Shown: one piece after another, positions 50,137 to 58,276 of the stretch
Numbering within the stretch: the stretch's first letter is position 1
Layout of the letters: every line of letters starts with the position of its first letter
DNA from: Burkholderiaceae bacterium 26
Lineage (GTDB): Bacteria; Pseudomonadota; Gammaproteobacteria; Burkholderiales; Burkholderiaceae
DNA: 64,000 nucleotides
Direction: 5' to 3'
Assembly: GCA_000955795.1 (NCBI GenBank)
Contig: JYOB01000002.1
Location: 173,682 to 237,681 of the forward strand
The notes under the pieces: model-generated
The model's input: only the letters and a program-made list of their open reading frames with translations
What the model was told of the DNA's origin: nothing
The model's database searches: none
Translations under genes and position numbers: made by a program

Positions 50137-50597
50137 AGAGGCCCAGGAGCCGTAACCTTGGCGACGAGGAGATCGCCGACATCGCCGCGATTCTCGATGG
50201 CTGGCGCGGTAAGTTGAGCTGGGATAGCTTGGTGGAAACAGTCGCAAGTCGTACTGGGCAGCAATACACGCGGCAGGCGCTCCATCGGCATGAGCGAATT
50301 CGTCTGGCTTTCGCCGTTCGAAAGAGAGCGCTATCCGGGCAGAATGAAGAGGAGCCGAAGGAAGCCGAGTCGCCTGAATTGAGGATTGCCTTGGACAGGA
50401 TCACGCGGTTAGAGGCAGAGAACCAGCGGCTGCAGGCAGAAAACCAAGGGTTGCTGGAGCAGTTCGCTCGGTGGGCGTACAACGCTTACACGCGAAATCT
50501 CACGAAGGAGTTCTTGGACAACCCCTTACCTCCAGTCGATCGTGCGCGTAGCGATAGGCCACGTACGGGCAACAAGAAGCGATCCAACCGATCCTGA
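50133..50597 (+). CDS. Small coiled-coil accessory protein of the recombinase operon
   Basis: A 154-residue protein. The N-terminal half resembles a small helical DNA-binding domain (WDSLVETVASRTGQQYTRQALHRHERIRLAF), the middle is a leucine/glutamate coiled coil (ITRLEAENQRLQAENQGLLEQF), and the tail is basic. The position and shape correspond to TnpC of Tn554 or GmtX-like proteins, which guide the recombinases. The ATG overlaps the preceding stop. The assignment is by context. Confidence 0.7.
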   Translation: MKRPRSRNLGDEEIADIAAILDGWRGKLSWDSLVETVASRTGQQYTRQALHRHERIRLAFAVRKRALSGQNEEEPKEAESPELRIALDRITRLEAENQRLQAENQGLLEQFARWAYNAYTRNLTKEFLDNPLPPVDRARSDRPRTGNKKRSNRS

Positions 50598-50704
50598 TCA
50601 ATTCGCGAACCGGAGCGCGATCCCATTGCCAAATGCCCCGAAACACGTACTCCGGGTCGGTTGGTGTTTGTTGTCTCTGAGAGATTGGACGTACAGGCTG
50701 AAGG

Positions 50705-50941
50705 CTATGACTTCCGCTTTTGAAGCAGTGTGGCGGGTTCGACCTGCAGTGCGGTGGCGATGCGTTCGATGTTGTAGATCGTCACGTTCTTCTCCGAGCG
50801 CTCGAGCATACCCACGTAGGTGCGGTGTACGCCTGCCTTTTCGGCAAGCTGCTCCTGCGATAGTCCAAGCGCAATGCGTCGACGCCTAACATTGTGGGCG
50901 AAGATGGCAACGAGTTGGCATTCATGAGGTGCAACGGACAT
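50705..50941 (-). CDS. Xre-family helix-turn-helix regulator
   Basis: A 78-residue single-domain repressor. The HTH is RRRRIALGLSQEQLAEKAGVHRTYVGMLERSEKN, with the usual IERIATALQVEPATLLQ end. It is convergent to the recombinase operon, with 107 bases between. It may control the island, but no operator was identified. Confidence 0.88.
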   Translation of the reverse strand: MSVAPHECQLVAIFAHNVRRRRIALGLSQEQLAEKAGVHRTYVGMLERSEKNVTIYNIERIATALQVEPATLLQKRKS

Positions 50942-51083
50942 GCAGCAAATGTCCGTCGTTGCACACTATGGTTCTACATACTATGATTAGCAGTTTTTGA
51001 CGGCGATGATGGTTTTAGCTAGGGCGAGAGTGGGTTCACGCCTTGTTGCTGGATGCTCCGTCGTTTGCTTCAGGAACTGAGAC

Positions 51084-51572
51084 ATGTTGCTCACGGAATA
51101 TGGCTATGAGGCGAGTCAACCTGCATGGCTATCCTCGCAACTACCCTTCCAGTCTTGGCGCTACGTCGGCATTGGAGCCGATTGGCGGTGTTTCCTAATT
51201 GATCGAGGGCCGAACAATCCAAGCACTGCGAAGCTCTTGCGGGCGTGCCTCGTGACATCCCCTGAACAGTTGCGTGAGGACCTACGGTCCATTTGTCAGG
51301 ACGGCTATCGCGTGTACGTCTTTGACTTCTCCGATGCACGTGAATCCGAAAGTCAACTGGTGCCGCTTATTGCCCTGTACAGCTACGTTGCGGCTGGCAC
51401 GACGTGGTTCAGCTACATGACCCACGATGGGAGGATTCAGCCGTGCATGCCCTCGCAGCCTGCGCCATCCACAGACGCTGATTGGGCGGTGGAATGGGCG
51501 GAAGGCTGGACGCCAGTGAAGCAACGCGAAAGCTACCTAACCGTAGCTACCCGACAATGGAGGGCCAAATGA
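51084..51572 (+). CDS. Hypothetical protein, 162 residues
   Basis: Not recognised. The protein is acidic and aromatic-rich, no transmembrane segment or signal peptide is seen, and it contains no clear motif. It starts MLLTEYGYEASQPAW. The end overlaps the start of a 22-codon frame by an ATGA junction, which in turn overlaps the next gene by GTGA. This suggests a translationally coupled set with 51634-51945. Confidence 0.6.
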   Translation: MLLTEYGYEASQPAWLSSQLPFQSWRYVGIGADWRCFLIDRGPNNPSTAKLLRACLVTSPEQLREDLRSICQDGYRVYVFDFSDARESESQLVPLIALYSYVAAGTTWFSYMTHDGRIQPCMPSQPAPSTDADWAVEWAEGWTPVKQRESYLTVATRQWRAK

Positions 51573-51637
51573 CTGACGTCCGAGTCCGAACTGGCTTCTT
51601 GATCCGTTCAAACCAGCTTCCGGTGGGGCCGGCGTGA
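51569..51637 (+). CDS. Possible 22-residue coupling peptide
   Basis: ATG overlaps the preceding stop (ATGA) and the TGA overlaps the GTG of the next gene (GTGA). The predicted product is MTDVRVRTGFLIRSNQLPVG plus two residues. Its arrangement suggests coupling of translation rather than a functional protein. It has no other support. Confidence 0.3.
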   Translation: MTDVRVRTGFLIRSNQLPVGPA

Positions 51638-51945
51638 TCAAGCGCAAATTCGCACGTCATCAGAGAGGCGGCCTAGTTGCCACACGACGCCGGTCACGCG
51701 ACTTTCGAGTGGCGATCAGGGCGATTGCCGCACGCGTTGGTGCGAAAGAAGTCAACGTTGCAGGTACACCGATGTCTGTCTTCAAGAGGCACTATACCGC
51801 TGTGCTCAAACGCTCCAAAGCCGGTTCGATCGAGATCGTCTGTCAGGGTGCAGAGCCGTTCGTGATTCTTGGAGCGAAACAACTTCATGCTCTGGTTGCC
51901 AGTCTAGAACGCGATCATGCCCTCGCGGAAGTTGATGTGCCCTGA
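51634..51945 (+). CDS. Phd-like small protein (possible antitoxin)
   Basis: A 103-residue basic protein starting at GTG. The segment VNVAGTPMSVFKRHYTAVLKRS followed by GSIEIVCQGAEPFVILGAKQL resembles the Phd/YefM fold, where the first part is the DNA-binding strand/helix and the later part the neck. An unusual arginine-rich N-terminal extension (residues 1-35) is present. No toxin of a known family follows; the neighbours at 51084 and 51972 are unrecognised. The antitoxin role is therefore a suggestion. Confidence 0.45.
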   Translation: MIKRKFARHQRGGLVATRRRSRDFRVAIRAIAARVGAKEVNVAGTPMSVFKRHYTAVLKRSKAGSIEIVCQGAEPFVILGAKQLHALVASLERDHALAEVDVP

Positions 51946-51971
51946 ATGCTGAGTCACCGAGATAGGTTGCC

Positions 51972-52271
51972 ATGCAGGCAGATTTGGATGTGCTGCGCGA
52001 TTTGACCATTGCGCGAGTGACGGTTGATAACACCCACTACGTCCGCCTCGTTGATATCCCTGAGCCATTTCGCGCGGAGTTCCGTGCGTGGATGCGCTTC
52101 GGAGCTTGTCCTGGAATCGAGGGGGAGGAGCGGTGCGGTTGTATGTACGAGCACGACTTCGAGGGCTACCGCCAGGAGCGGCTAAGGGGGATCTATCGTA
52201 AATGGCAGGGCAAGGCGCCATGGGAGTTGTCGCACTATGAGCCGCCGCCAACGAACGACGATCGGAGGTAA
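51972..52271 (+). CDS. Hypothetical protein, 99 residues
   Basis: Not recognised. It begins MQADLDVLRDLTIARVTVDNTHYV and contains RFGACPGIEGEERCGCMYEHDFEGYRQE with three cysteines. It could be a small DNA- or protein-binding factor. Together with the two genes upstream it forms a short plus-strand run of unknown function. Confidence 0.5.
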   Translation: MQADLDVLRDLTIARVTVDNTHYVRLVDIPEPFRAEFRAWMRFGACPGIEGEERCGCMYEHDFEGYRQERLRGIYRKWQGKAPWELSHYEPPPTNDDRR

Positions 52272-52348
52272 GCGATAGGTGAGGTCATCTGTCGCACACG
52301 AGGAAGTAATGAGGGAGGCAACAACTGATTCCGCAAGGGCAATTGCAC

Positions 52349-53042
52349 GGAAGAGCAAGCTAGCTCGCTGGAGGAAACGGCATCGAGCATGGAGGAGCTA
52401 ACCTCCACAGTAAAGCAGAATGCCGACAACGCCCATCAAGCAAGTGCTCTTGCAAACAGCGCCTCGGATATCGCTATCAAGGGTGGCGAGGTAGTTGGCC
52501 GCGTGGTGGAAACCATGACCGGTATTAACGAGAGCAGCACCAAGATTGCCGACATCATCGGCGTGAGTGAGGGCATTGCGTTCCAGACAAATATTCTGGC
52601 CCTGAACGCGGCGGTTGAGGCCGCTCGCGCTGGCGAGCAGGGGCGTGGCTTTGCCGTGGTGGCCGGCGAGGTGCGCAGCTTGGCTCAACGCAGTGCGACG
52701 GCTGCTAAGGAGATCAAGCAACTGATCGGTGATTCGGTGGGGCAGGTGCGGGACGGCGCCACGCTTGTCAAACACGCAGGTGCGGTGATTGAGGAAGTTG
52801 TGGTTGCCGTCAAGCGTGTAACGGACATCATGGGTGAGATTTTGGCGGCGTCGGAAGAGCAGCGTTCCGGCATCGAGCAGATTCATCAGGCTGTTACGCA
52901 AATGGACGACGCCACACAGCAGAACGCAGCGTTGGTCGAGCAGGCTGCTGCTGCCGCGCAATCCCTTGAAATGCAATCGGCAAAGCTAAAGGACGCCGTA
53001 TTCGTGTTCGAGCTCGATGAGAGTGTTCCTTTGGGCGAGTGA
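52349..53042 (+). pseudogene. Truncated methyl-accepting chemotaxis protein (signalling domain only)
   Basis: The frame from about 52349 reads [25 protein letters not shown] and continues through the conserved hairpin tip ([41 protein letters not shown]) to the C-terminus. The periplasmic sensor, transmembrane helices and HAMP part are missing. Internal ATG 52389 gives a 217-residue open frame, which is unlikely to be functional by itself. It is a 5'-truncated fragment left by rearrangement inside the island. Confidence 0.85.
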
Positions 53043-53095
53043 ATGGTCCCATCGCGCGTTTGCACGCACATGGGTACACCGTCAAGACAATTGCC

Positions 53096-54151
53096 CTAGT
53101 CGTTAATGAACTCCTCGAATTTCCGATGCAAGAGCCGGTTCGGAGTCCGAGTCAGACGTTCAGCGTCAACCAAATACGATCCAATCGATTTAGGTTTGTG
53201 TCCCAGTTCTCGATTTGCAAGTGCGGATACCGCGCCAAACAGGGCTCCGGCGCACAGGCGAAATGGTGTGTAGGGGTCGCCTCCTTCAAGCGTAGGCAGG
53301 GCAACGAACGTTACAGCGGCGGGCAATCCGACCGAAAGAAGGCTGCAGACGCTGGACTTCCCGAAGAAGCCAATCGATGCGCTGTACTCTGCCTTTGCAT
53401 GCTCAAACCGCTTGATGAAATCTTCGACAATGTACTTCGCGTGTTGCTTATTGTTGCAGCGAGAGATTTCTTCCTGGAGTGACTTGAGTTCCTTCTGGAA
53501 TGCGACCCGCAACTCGACCGTCTCCTCGCGAAATCTAAGAATCGAATCGATGGGAACGGCGCCCAGGTCGTCCGGCAGAAGATCGTCGATGGCCAGATTC
53601 GCGAGATACGCGTCGGCGTGCTCGTCATACACTTGGTCGGTAAAGCTGCCTTCGTTCGCGAAGTAGGTCCCGACTGCCCAATAGTCAGATGAGTCGGTAG
53701 TCAGATCAAGCGCGCGCTGCTGAGCAACAGCCGTGGCGAGATAGAACATGTAGCCGCCTGCGTGTTCGTGCGGAACTTCCAGGAAGCCATCGGCGGTTAG
53801 CCGCTGGGCAAGTTGTTCAAACAGAGGGACAAGTTTGGCGTCGATTTTGTCAGGGTTGATCCGAGTAAACGTCTCCGTCGAGAAGCCCGCAGGCCATACA
53901 AGCCGTGTATCTGGAGATTCGCGGGAAGCGTAGAAATCTAGGAAGCGATGGGCGGCCTTCGACTTCTCAGCAGCATCCACAGTCAAATTCTGTACTACGC
54001 CTGCAGTAACGGCCGTGATTACTTCCGGTTGATCCTCGGGGGTATATCCGTTGGGAACAATCCGGTGTATGCGATCCCAAACCAGCAGAGAGCGTTTGAG
54101 AGCATCAAGGTCGCTGAATTCGATTGACGGATAGTGCAGTGCGTGGGGCAT
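53096..54151 (-). CDS. Unknown membrane-associated protein next to the ABC-3C operon
   Basis: A 351-residue protein. The N-terminus MPHALHYPSIEFSDLDALKR and the VWDRIHRIVPNGYTPED segment resemble the DUF6236-type proteins seen in other defence regions (from memory, not tested). Coiled-coil helices follow (residues 205-260). The C-terminal part has one or two hydrophobic segments (CSLLSVGLPAAVTFVALPTL, LCAGALFGAVSALA). It is on the same strand as the ATPase, 104 bases downstream, and could be a fourth member or a separate gene. Confidence 0.65.
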   Translation of the reverse strand: MPHALHYPSIEFSDLDALKRSLLVWDRIHRIVPNGYTPEDQPEVITAVTAGVVQNLTVDAAEKSKAAHRFLDFYASRESPDTRLVWPAGFSTETFTRINPDKIDAKLVPLFEQLAQRLTADGFLEVPHEHAGGYMFYLATAVAQQRALDLTTDSSDYWAVGTYFANEGSFTDQVYDEHADAYLANLAIDDLLPDDLGAVPIDSILRFREETVELRVAFQKELKSLQEEISRCNNKQHAKYIVEDFIKRFEHAKAEYSASIGFFGKSSVCSLLSVGLPAAVTFVALPTLEGGDPYTPFRLCAGALFGAVSALANRELGHKPKSIGSYLVDAERLTRTPNRLLHRKFEEFIND

Positions 54152-54255
54152 ATACCTGGCGTGAACTTAGAAAGATGCAGGTGCCGAATGACAGGTCCAT
54201 CATTCGCGCTCCTGAAAGGTGTATCGGCCATCAGAGCGACAGCCTAGAGTAGGTA

Positions 54256-56121
54256 TCAGGCTCGGCTGCTCAGCAAGCCAAAGCGCCCATTGCCCTTAGA
54301 GCCGGTAAACGTCTCAATTCGAGCAAGGTCCCGGATAGCAACTGGCGGATCGGAGTTCTCTATGATGATGATCTGAACCTCGGTTGCCAAGCTCGCGAGG
54401 TGCTTGTAGAAGTGCTCAGCGAGGTTTGTAGCCTTAAGTTCGGCCTCATCCTCGGAAAGCTCACCATGCCTCGACGTAAGTGGCTCGCGATATGTCAACA
54501 ATGGAGTGTCGAGGACGAGAAAGGCCGGGTGAGGCAGCTTATTCTCGATGCAATAGACGATGACCGCCACATTGAACGCGGCATGGAGTATCGCCCGAAC
54601 CCCCTTACCGTTGGCAGCGCGGAGCTTGCCACGAATTGTGATGTCCTTATATTCCGCGTCGAACTGGGCCTTGTCTGCGTCAGGGAAGCGCCACAAGCCC
54701 AGCACAGTCTTCACGGTCTCGCCGAAAGCGAACACGGTGGTCGCATCAGGGCCTACTGGCGCCGGCACACCTCTGCGTTTAGTGGGCTCTGCATCGATTT
54801 CCGCGCGCCTGACTTCTAGCTTCGCCTGCCGCTCGTAGAGGTCTAGGAGTTTTGTAATCTCGACGCGCTTCCCGCTATACGTCTCATACGATTCTCGCAG
54901 GGAGGCTTCTTGCGGGCGCGCCTCCTGAATGAGTGCATTCAGTCTTTCAGTCTCGGTGTCGAGATTCGCGATCGTCCTGCGCAAGCCAGAAACCTCAGCC
55001 TCAAGCGAGGCGACTACATGAGTCAGCTCTCGTTGTTCGCACTCGATTTTTCGGGCTTCAGCGGCCGCAGCTGCATGGGCCATTGAGATTTCGTCTGCCG
55101 CGTGATTGTGCTTCTGCGCATCTGGAGGTGCACCGCATACCGGGCACTCCATTCCAGTCATCGCCACAAGCACATAGCCACCCTCTTCAATTGACTGCAG
55201 GCGTTCCAAGTCCGAGCTATACACGGCCTGCAGTTTGGCAAAGCGCTGTAACGTCAGGTCGAGTTCGGTTGCGCGTTCTTGCAATTCGTGACACCGGTCG
55301 ATTGTGCGGCGCCGGTTAGTTACGAGTGAGTCAAGCTCACGCTGTGCAAGCCCAATCTTTGGGAGCAAGTCCGAGAACTCTTGATCCAGCCGGTCGAGTT
55401 GTGCTTCTGCCTCTGCCCAGCCGATCTGGTTCGCACCGAGCTCTGAGTTGATCTGAGCAATTAGTTCATCTACCAGTTCAATTTTTGCGTCCTTCGCCGC
55501 CTTGCGCACCTTCTGTTGCGGAAGTGTCACGGCAGCCGCGTCATCTCGACCAGTGAGGAGGAGCTTGAAAAGGTTCTGCTCAAACGTCCGTTCGGTAGGC
55601 GCACCCGAGACATAAACAGGGCTCCTGGCGGCGATGATGTCTTCTTCGGACACCACGGCATAAGGCGACAGTAGATTGATAGACAGAGTGGTCTTCGTCC
55701 CGTCGGCATCACGCACGATCTGCTTGCGAGCGAGCCCCATCGCATCCAACAGCATGTACGAGACGTTGTTGGTACGTTTCGCGTCGTGTCTCGGACTCAG
55801 ACTCGCGCTGCTGCCTGAAATGTCGCCCCTAACCAGCCCTTCGTAGAGCTTGAACGGGCCCCCTTGGGTCGCCCGATAGAGTGTGACCTCGCCCCGGCCG
55901 GGCAACGAAAGGCCCAGCCAAACCGCATCGTATGACGCGATTTCATCAATAGCTGGCAGGCTCTTCGAGACACCAAGCATGAACAGAATCGCACACGTGG
56001 CGAAAGACTTGCCCGTGTTCGACGCCCCATAGATGATGTTCAACCCATCTACGAACTTGAGATCAACGGGCTCGGTATTGGGACCGGTGAAGGCAATATG
56101 GCGTAACCGGATACCACTCAT
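54256..56121 (-). CDS. Rad50/SMC-like AAA ATPase of an ABC-3C (Lamassu-like) system
   Basis: A 621-residue ABC-type ATPase. Walker A is YGASNTGKSF (residues about 31-40). Two coiled-coil stretches (about 205-310 and 345-430) flank a CPVC zinc-hook-like motif near residue 326. Walker B is AFLVLDTPLLT near residue 545. This layout matches the ATPase of ABC three-component and Lamassu defence systems, which senses invading DNA or its ends. Its start overlaps the middle-component stop by four bases. Confidence 0.82.
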   Translation of the reverse strand: MSGIRLRHIAFTGPNTEPVDLKFVDGLNIIYGASNTGKSFATCAILFMLGVSKSLPAIDEIASYDAVWLGLSLPGRGEVTLYRATQGGPFKLYEGLVRGDISGSSASLSPRHDAKRTNNVSYMLLDAMGLARKQIVRDADGTKTTLSINLLSPYAVVSEEDIIAARSPVYVSGAPTERTFEQNLFKLLLTGRDDAAAVTLPQQKVRKAAKDAKIELVDELIAQINSELGANQIGWAEAEAQLDRLDQEFSDLLPKIGLAQRELDSLVTNRRRTIDRCHELQERATELDLTLQRFAKLQAVYSSDLERLQSIEEGGYVLVAMTGMECPVCGAPPDAQKHNHAADEISMAHAAAAAEARKIECEQRELTHVVASLEAEVSGLRRTIANLDTETERLNALIQEARPQEASLRESYETYSGKRVEITKLLDLYERQAKLEVRRAEIDAEPTKRRGVPAPVGPDATTVFAFGETVKTVLGLWRFPDADKAQFDAEYKDITIRGKLRAANGKGVRAILHAAFNVAVIVYCIENKLPHPAFLVLDTPLLTYREPLTSRHGELSEDEAELKATNLAEHFYKHLASLATEVQIIIIENSDPPVAIRDLARIETFTGSKGNGRFGLLSSRA

Positions 56122-56633
56122 TTCGACAATCCCGCTTGTGTCTCGTCAGTTCCGAATTCAGCTGTCCAGCGCCCGATTCGCTCTTCAACAAGTGACCGAA
56201 TCTCTGTCGTGTCCAATGCTGCAAAACGTTCCGCCATCCACCTCGCTCGCTGCTTGAGCGCAACCGAATATGGGGCTTGCAACAAGTCAAGGTAACTTGG
56301 CGCGTCTTCGCTGGCAGAGAACTCGATGCCGGCCTCTGTTTCGAATACCTCAACCAAGTGCACCTGCTGCATCATGCGTAGGCTTTGCTCGACCAACTGG
56401 CGACGCACCAACAGCTCACCCGTGCGGTTGGGCAAATCGGGGTGCAGGCTTTCAGGCACGTCTTGCCCACCTAGGTCTCCTGTATGCACTACAAGATGGT
56501 CTAGCCAGGTCATTTCCAGGAGATCGCAGCGCCGTGGGTAGAAAGCCTCCAGTACCACGAGTGCTCGAATCCCTGTCTCAAGCGTGCTGTTAAAGGGGTA
56601 AGCAGCCGAATAGTTGTGCTCTAGCGATGCCAT
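56118..56633 (-). CDS. ABC-3C middle component protein
   Basis: A 171-residue protein. The opening FNSTLETGIRALVVLEAFYPRRCDLLEMTWLDHLVVHTGD is the recognisable winged-helix-like part of ABC-3C middle components, and the end carries helices. In such operons it connects the ATPase with the effector. Overlaps with both neighbours (13 and 4 bases) imply coupled translation and fixed stoichiometry. Confidence 0.75.
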   Translation of the reverse strand: MASLEHNYSAAYPFNSTLETGIRALVVLEAFYPRRCDLLEMTWLDHLVVHTGDLGGQDVPESLHPDLPNRTGELLVRRQLVEQSLRMMQQVHLVEVFETEAGIEFSASEDAPSYLDLLQAPYSVALKQRARWMAERFAALDTTEIRSLVEERIGRWTAEFGTDETQAGLSK

Positions 56634-57622
56634 GGCAGTCGCCCCTCATTCGCAAACTGATGGCAGGTACCCTGCTTGACCTGTGGGCCCGCGTGTTTCC
56701 CCAGGACGCCGGACGGCTGCAGGACGGCAGCCTGTTTCATTACCTCTTTGAGTCTTACCCAGCCATTTGCATGTTCGTCGCCGTACGCTTCGACGACACC
56801 GTGGTAAACCTCATCCTTGAAGGTCGTTAGATAGTCGTGGGGCGTGGAATCGCGATAGAAGCGGTCGAATGCCATTGAGTCGAAGAAGCGGGTCCGCTGA
56901 TCAAGCAGATGCTGACCGAACTCTGCTGAGGCCAAAGCGGTCGCCGCGTCCGGGAATGTCCCCGGACCCTTCTCCTCGTAAAGTTTGAGAAGCTGCCCAA
57001 TATATACAGATTCGCTGTCCTGAATATTGACCGGAACAACGCCTCGTGGCGAACGGCCAGGATCATCGCCGAACCATTTGACCAACGCAGGCTTACAGGC
57101 TCGATCGTTTACGAGCCGCGTCGCGTCAAGCCAATGAATCTGAGTGAAATCGAAAGCGCAAATTGCGGCTTCGATATCTGAGGTGAGGGAAATGAATTGA
57201 TTTTCGACAAGCCGCCCCGCAATTTCGTTATCCCATCGGCTGAGGAAGGCTTGCCTGAATTGCTCGGGGTGAGCGATGAAATGTTGCACACGTCGAACAA
57301 CTCCACGCGGCGCCACAAAGGTGTAAGAGCGCGGAAGCGAGTATTCACCGGCGGCCGAATGCATGAAGACTTTGCCCAACTCGATGAGAGCGGCGCTTTC
57401 GGACAACTTGGTACTGAGTTGCTTACACTGGAAGTTGTCCCACGGACCCTCCATGCGCCTATCGGTGGCGTACCCGGTGACGTCACGCCCCATGTCACCC
57501 GTTCCGCGCCACAGTTCGTGAGAGTGATACTCCCTGCAGCGTTGGGCAAGCCAGTCGTCGACAAACTCCTCAAGGTCGGCCGCAGACAGCGCGCAGATTT
57601 GAACAGCGTGATTGATACGCAA
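56621..57622 (-). CDS. ABC-3C effector with PD-(D/E)xK nuclease-like N-terminus
   Basis: A 333-residue protein. Residues about 17-68 (DLEEFVDDW, GTGDMGRDVTGY, NFQCKQ) are laid out like a restriction-endonuclease fold with E, D and QxK catalytic positions. The C-terminal about 130 residues would be the ABC-3C CTD that receives the middle component. It is the first gene of the operon. The only in-frame start is TTG; an ATG 23 bases upstream (57645) would be in frame if the 7-G tract at 57628-57634 had eight G. See findings. Confidence 0.75.
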   Translation of the reverse strand: MRINHAVQICALSAADLEEFVDDWLAQRCREYHSHELWRGTGDMGRDVTGYATDRRMEGPWDNFQCKQLSTKLSESAALIELGKVFMHSAAGEYSLPRSYTFVAPRGVVRRVQHFIAHPEQFRQAFLSRWDNEIAGRLVENQFISLTSDIEAAICAFDFTQIHWLDATRLVNDRACKPALVKWFGDDPGRSPRGVVPVNIQDSESVYIGQLLKLYEEKGPGTFPDAATALASAEFGQHLLDQRTRFFDSMAFDRFYRDSTPHDYLTTFKDEVYHGVVEAYGDEHANGWVRLKEVMKQAAVLQPSGVLGKHAGPQVKQGTCHQFANEGRLPWHR

Positions 57623-57627
57623 GAACG

Positions 57628-57634
57628 CCCCCCC
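57628..57634 (-). repeat. Seven-G homopolymer at the 5' end of the ABC-3C operon
   Basis: Seven consecutive G on the minus strand lie between the ATG at 57645 and the TTG at 57622. One additional G would join the ATG to the nuclease frame, giving M-I-Q-V-G-G-A-F-L-R-I-N. Such tracts slip easily. Confidence 0.8.
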
Positions 57635-57654
57635 ACCTGAATCATTTTTCTTGG

Positions 57655-57660
57655 ATTATA
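57655..57660 (-). promoter_or_regulatory. Putative -10 box of the ABC-3C operon
   Basis: TATAAT on the minus strand places a start near 57648, almost on the ATG at 57645. The transcript would be nearly leaderless. No good -35 sequence is seen. Confidence 0.4.
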
Positions 57661-58276
57661 TGTGTGGAGATGCCAAGTTGGATTATTGCCACGCCAGAGC
57701 GTTGCATATACTTGGGGCTGGATTTGCGGCTCCGGCCACCCACCGCTCCAACATTCGCTGTCGGCGCAGGGCCGGCGCATAGGACGTGTGCGGGATGCTC
57801 ATCTAGTGCACACGATTCGTTGCCGCCACTAGTCGCCCGCTTTCTGCCCGTGTCGACTCAGCAAGTAGCGCGTTGGGATGCCGGAAGACGATCCGAGGCT
57901 TGTCACTGCAAGTCCGTAGCTTGACGCCCGTACAGGGGTTCGCCGCGATGATCTTCAAGTCCCCAGGGGTAGTGGAACAGTTTAGATGCGGAGGTGAGAA
58001 TCCGCTTTCATGCTGTCCGTGTTCGATTGCGGTCGCTTGTCAGTGATGACGCCACACAAGCAGCGCATCCGGAGGCAGCTGGTTGATGTTCGCGGCGCTG
58101 AAAGCACGTAGTCAGGCTTTCGGCCCAATCTCGGACGAGTGCCATCTGCAGCGCGTAATAATGCGCTATCTTACTGACTGCCATGCAGGCAATTTCGTCA
58201 CTAGACGAATAGAAGCCGACTGGCTGGATTGGTAAAAAATAGAAAAAGAACCATTGAATATCAACCGAGGCGGGTG

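Larger units (their letters stand above)
57623..58276. other. Gap between the ABC-3C operon and tcmP
   Basis: About 650 bases without a supported gene, apart from the divergent promoters. A minus-strand 58-codon frame starting MAVSKIAHYYALQMALVRDW (58184-58008) is the only stretch with some protein character and could be a remnant. The plus-strand frame 57664-57924 has no similarity that I recognise. Confidence 0.5.

Noticed and set aside
57664-57924. Plus-strand 86-codon frame upstream of tcmP
   Set aside because: It shows no recognisable motif or ribosome binding site, and its composition looks like non-coding DNA.
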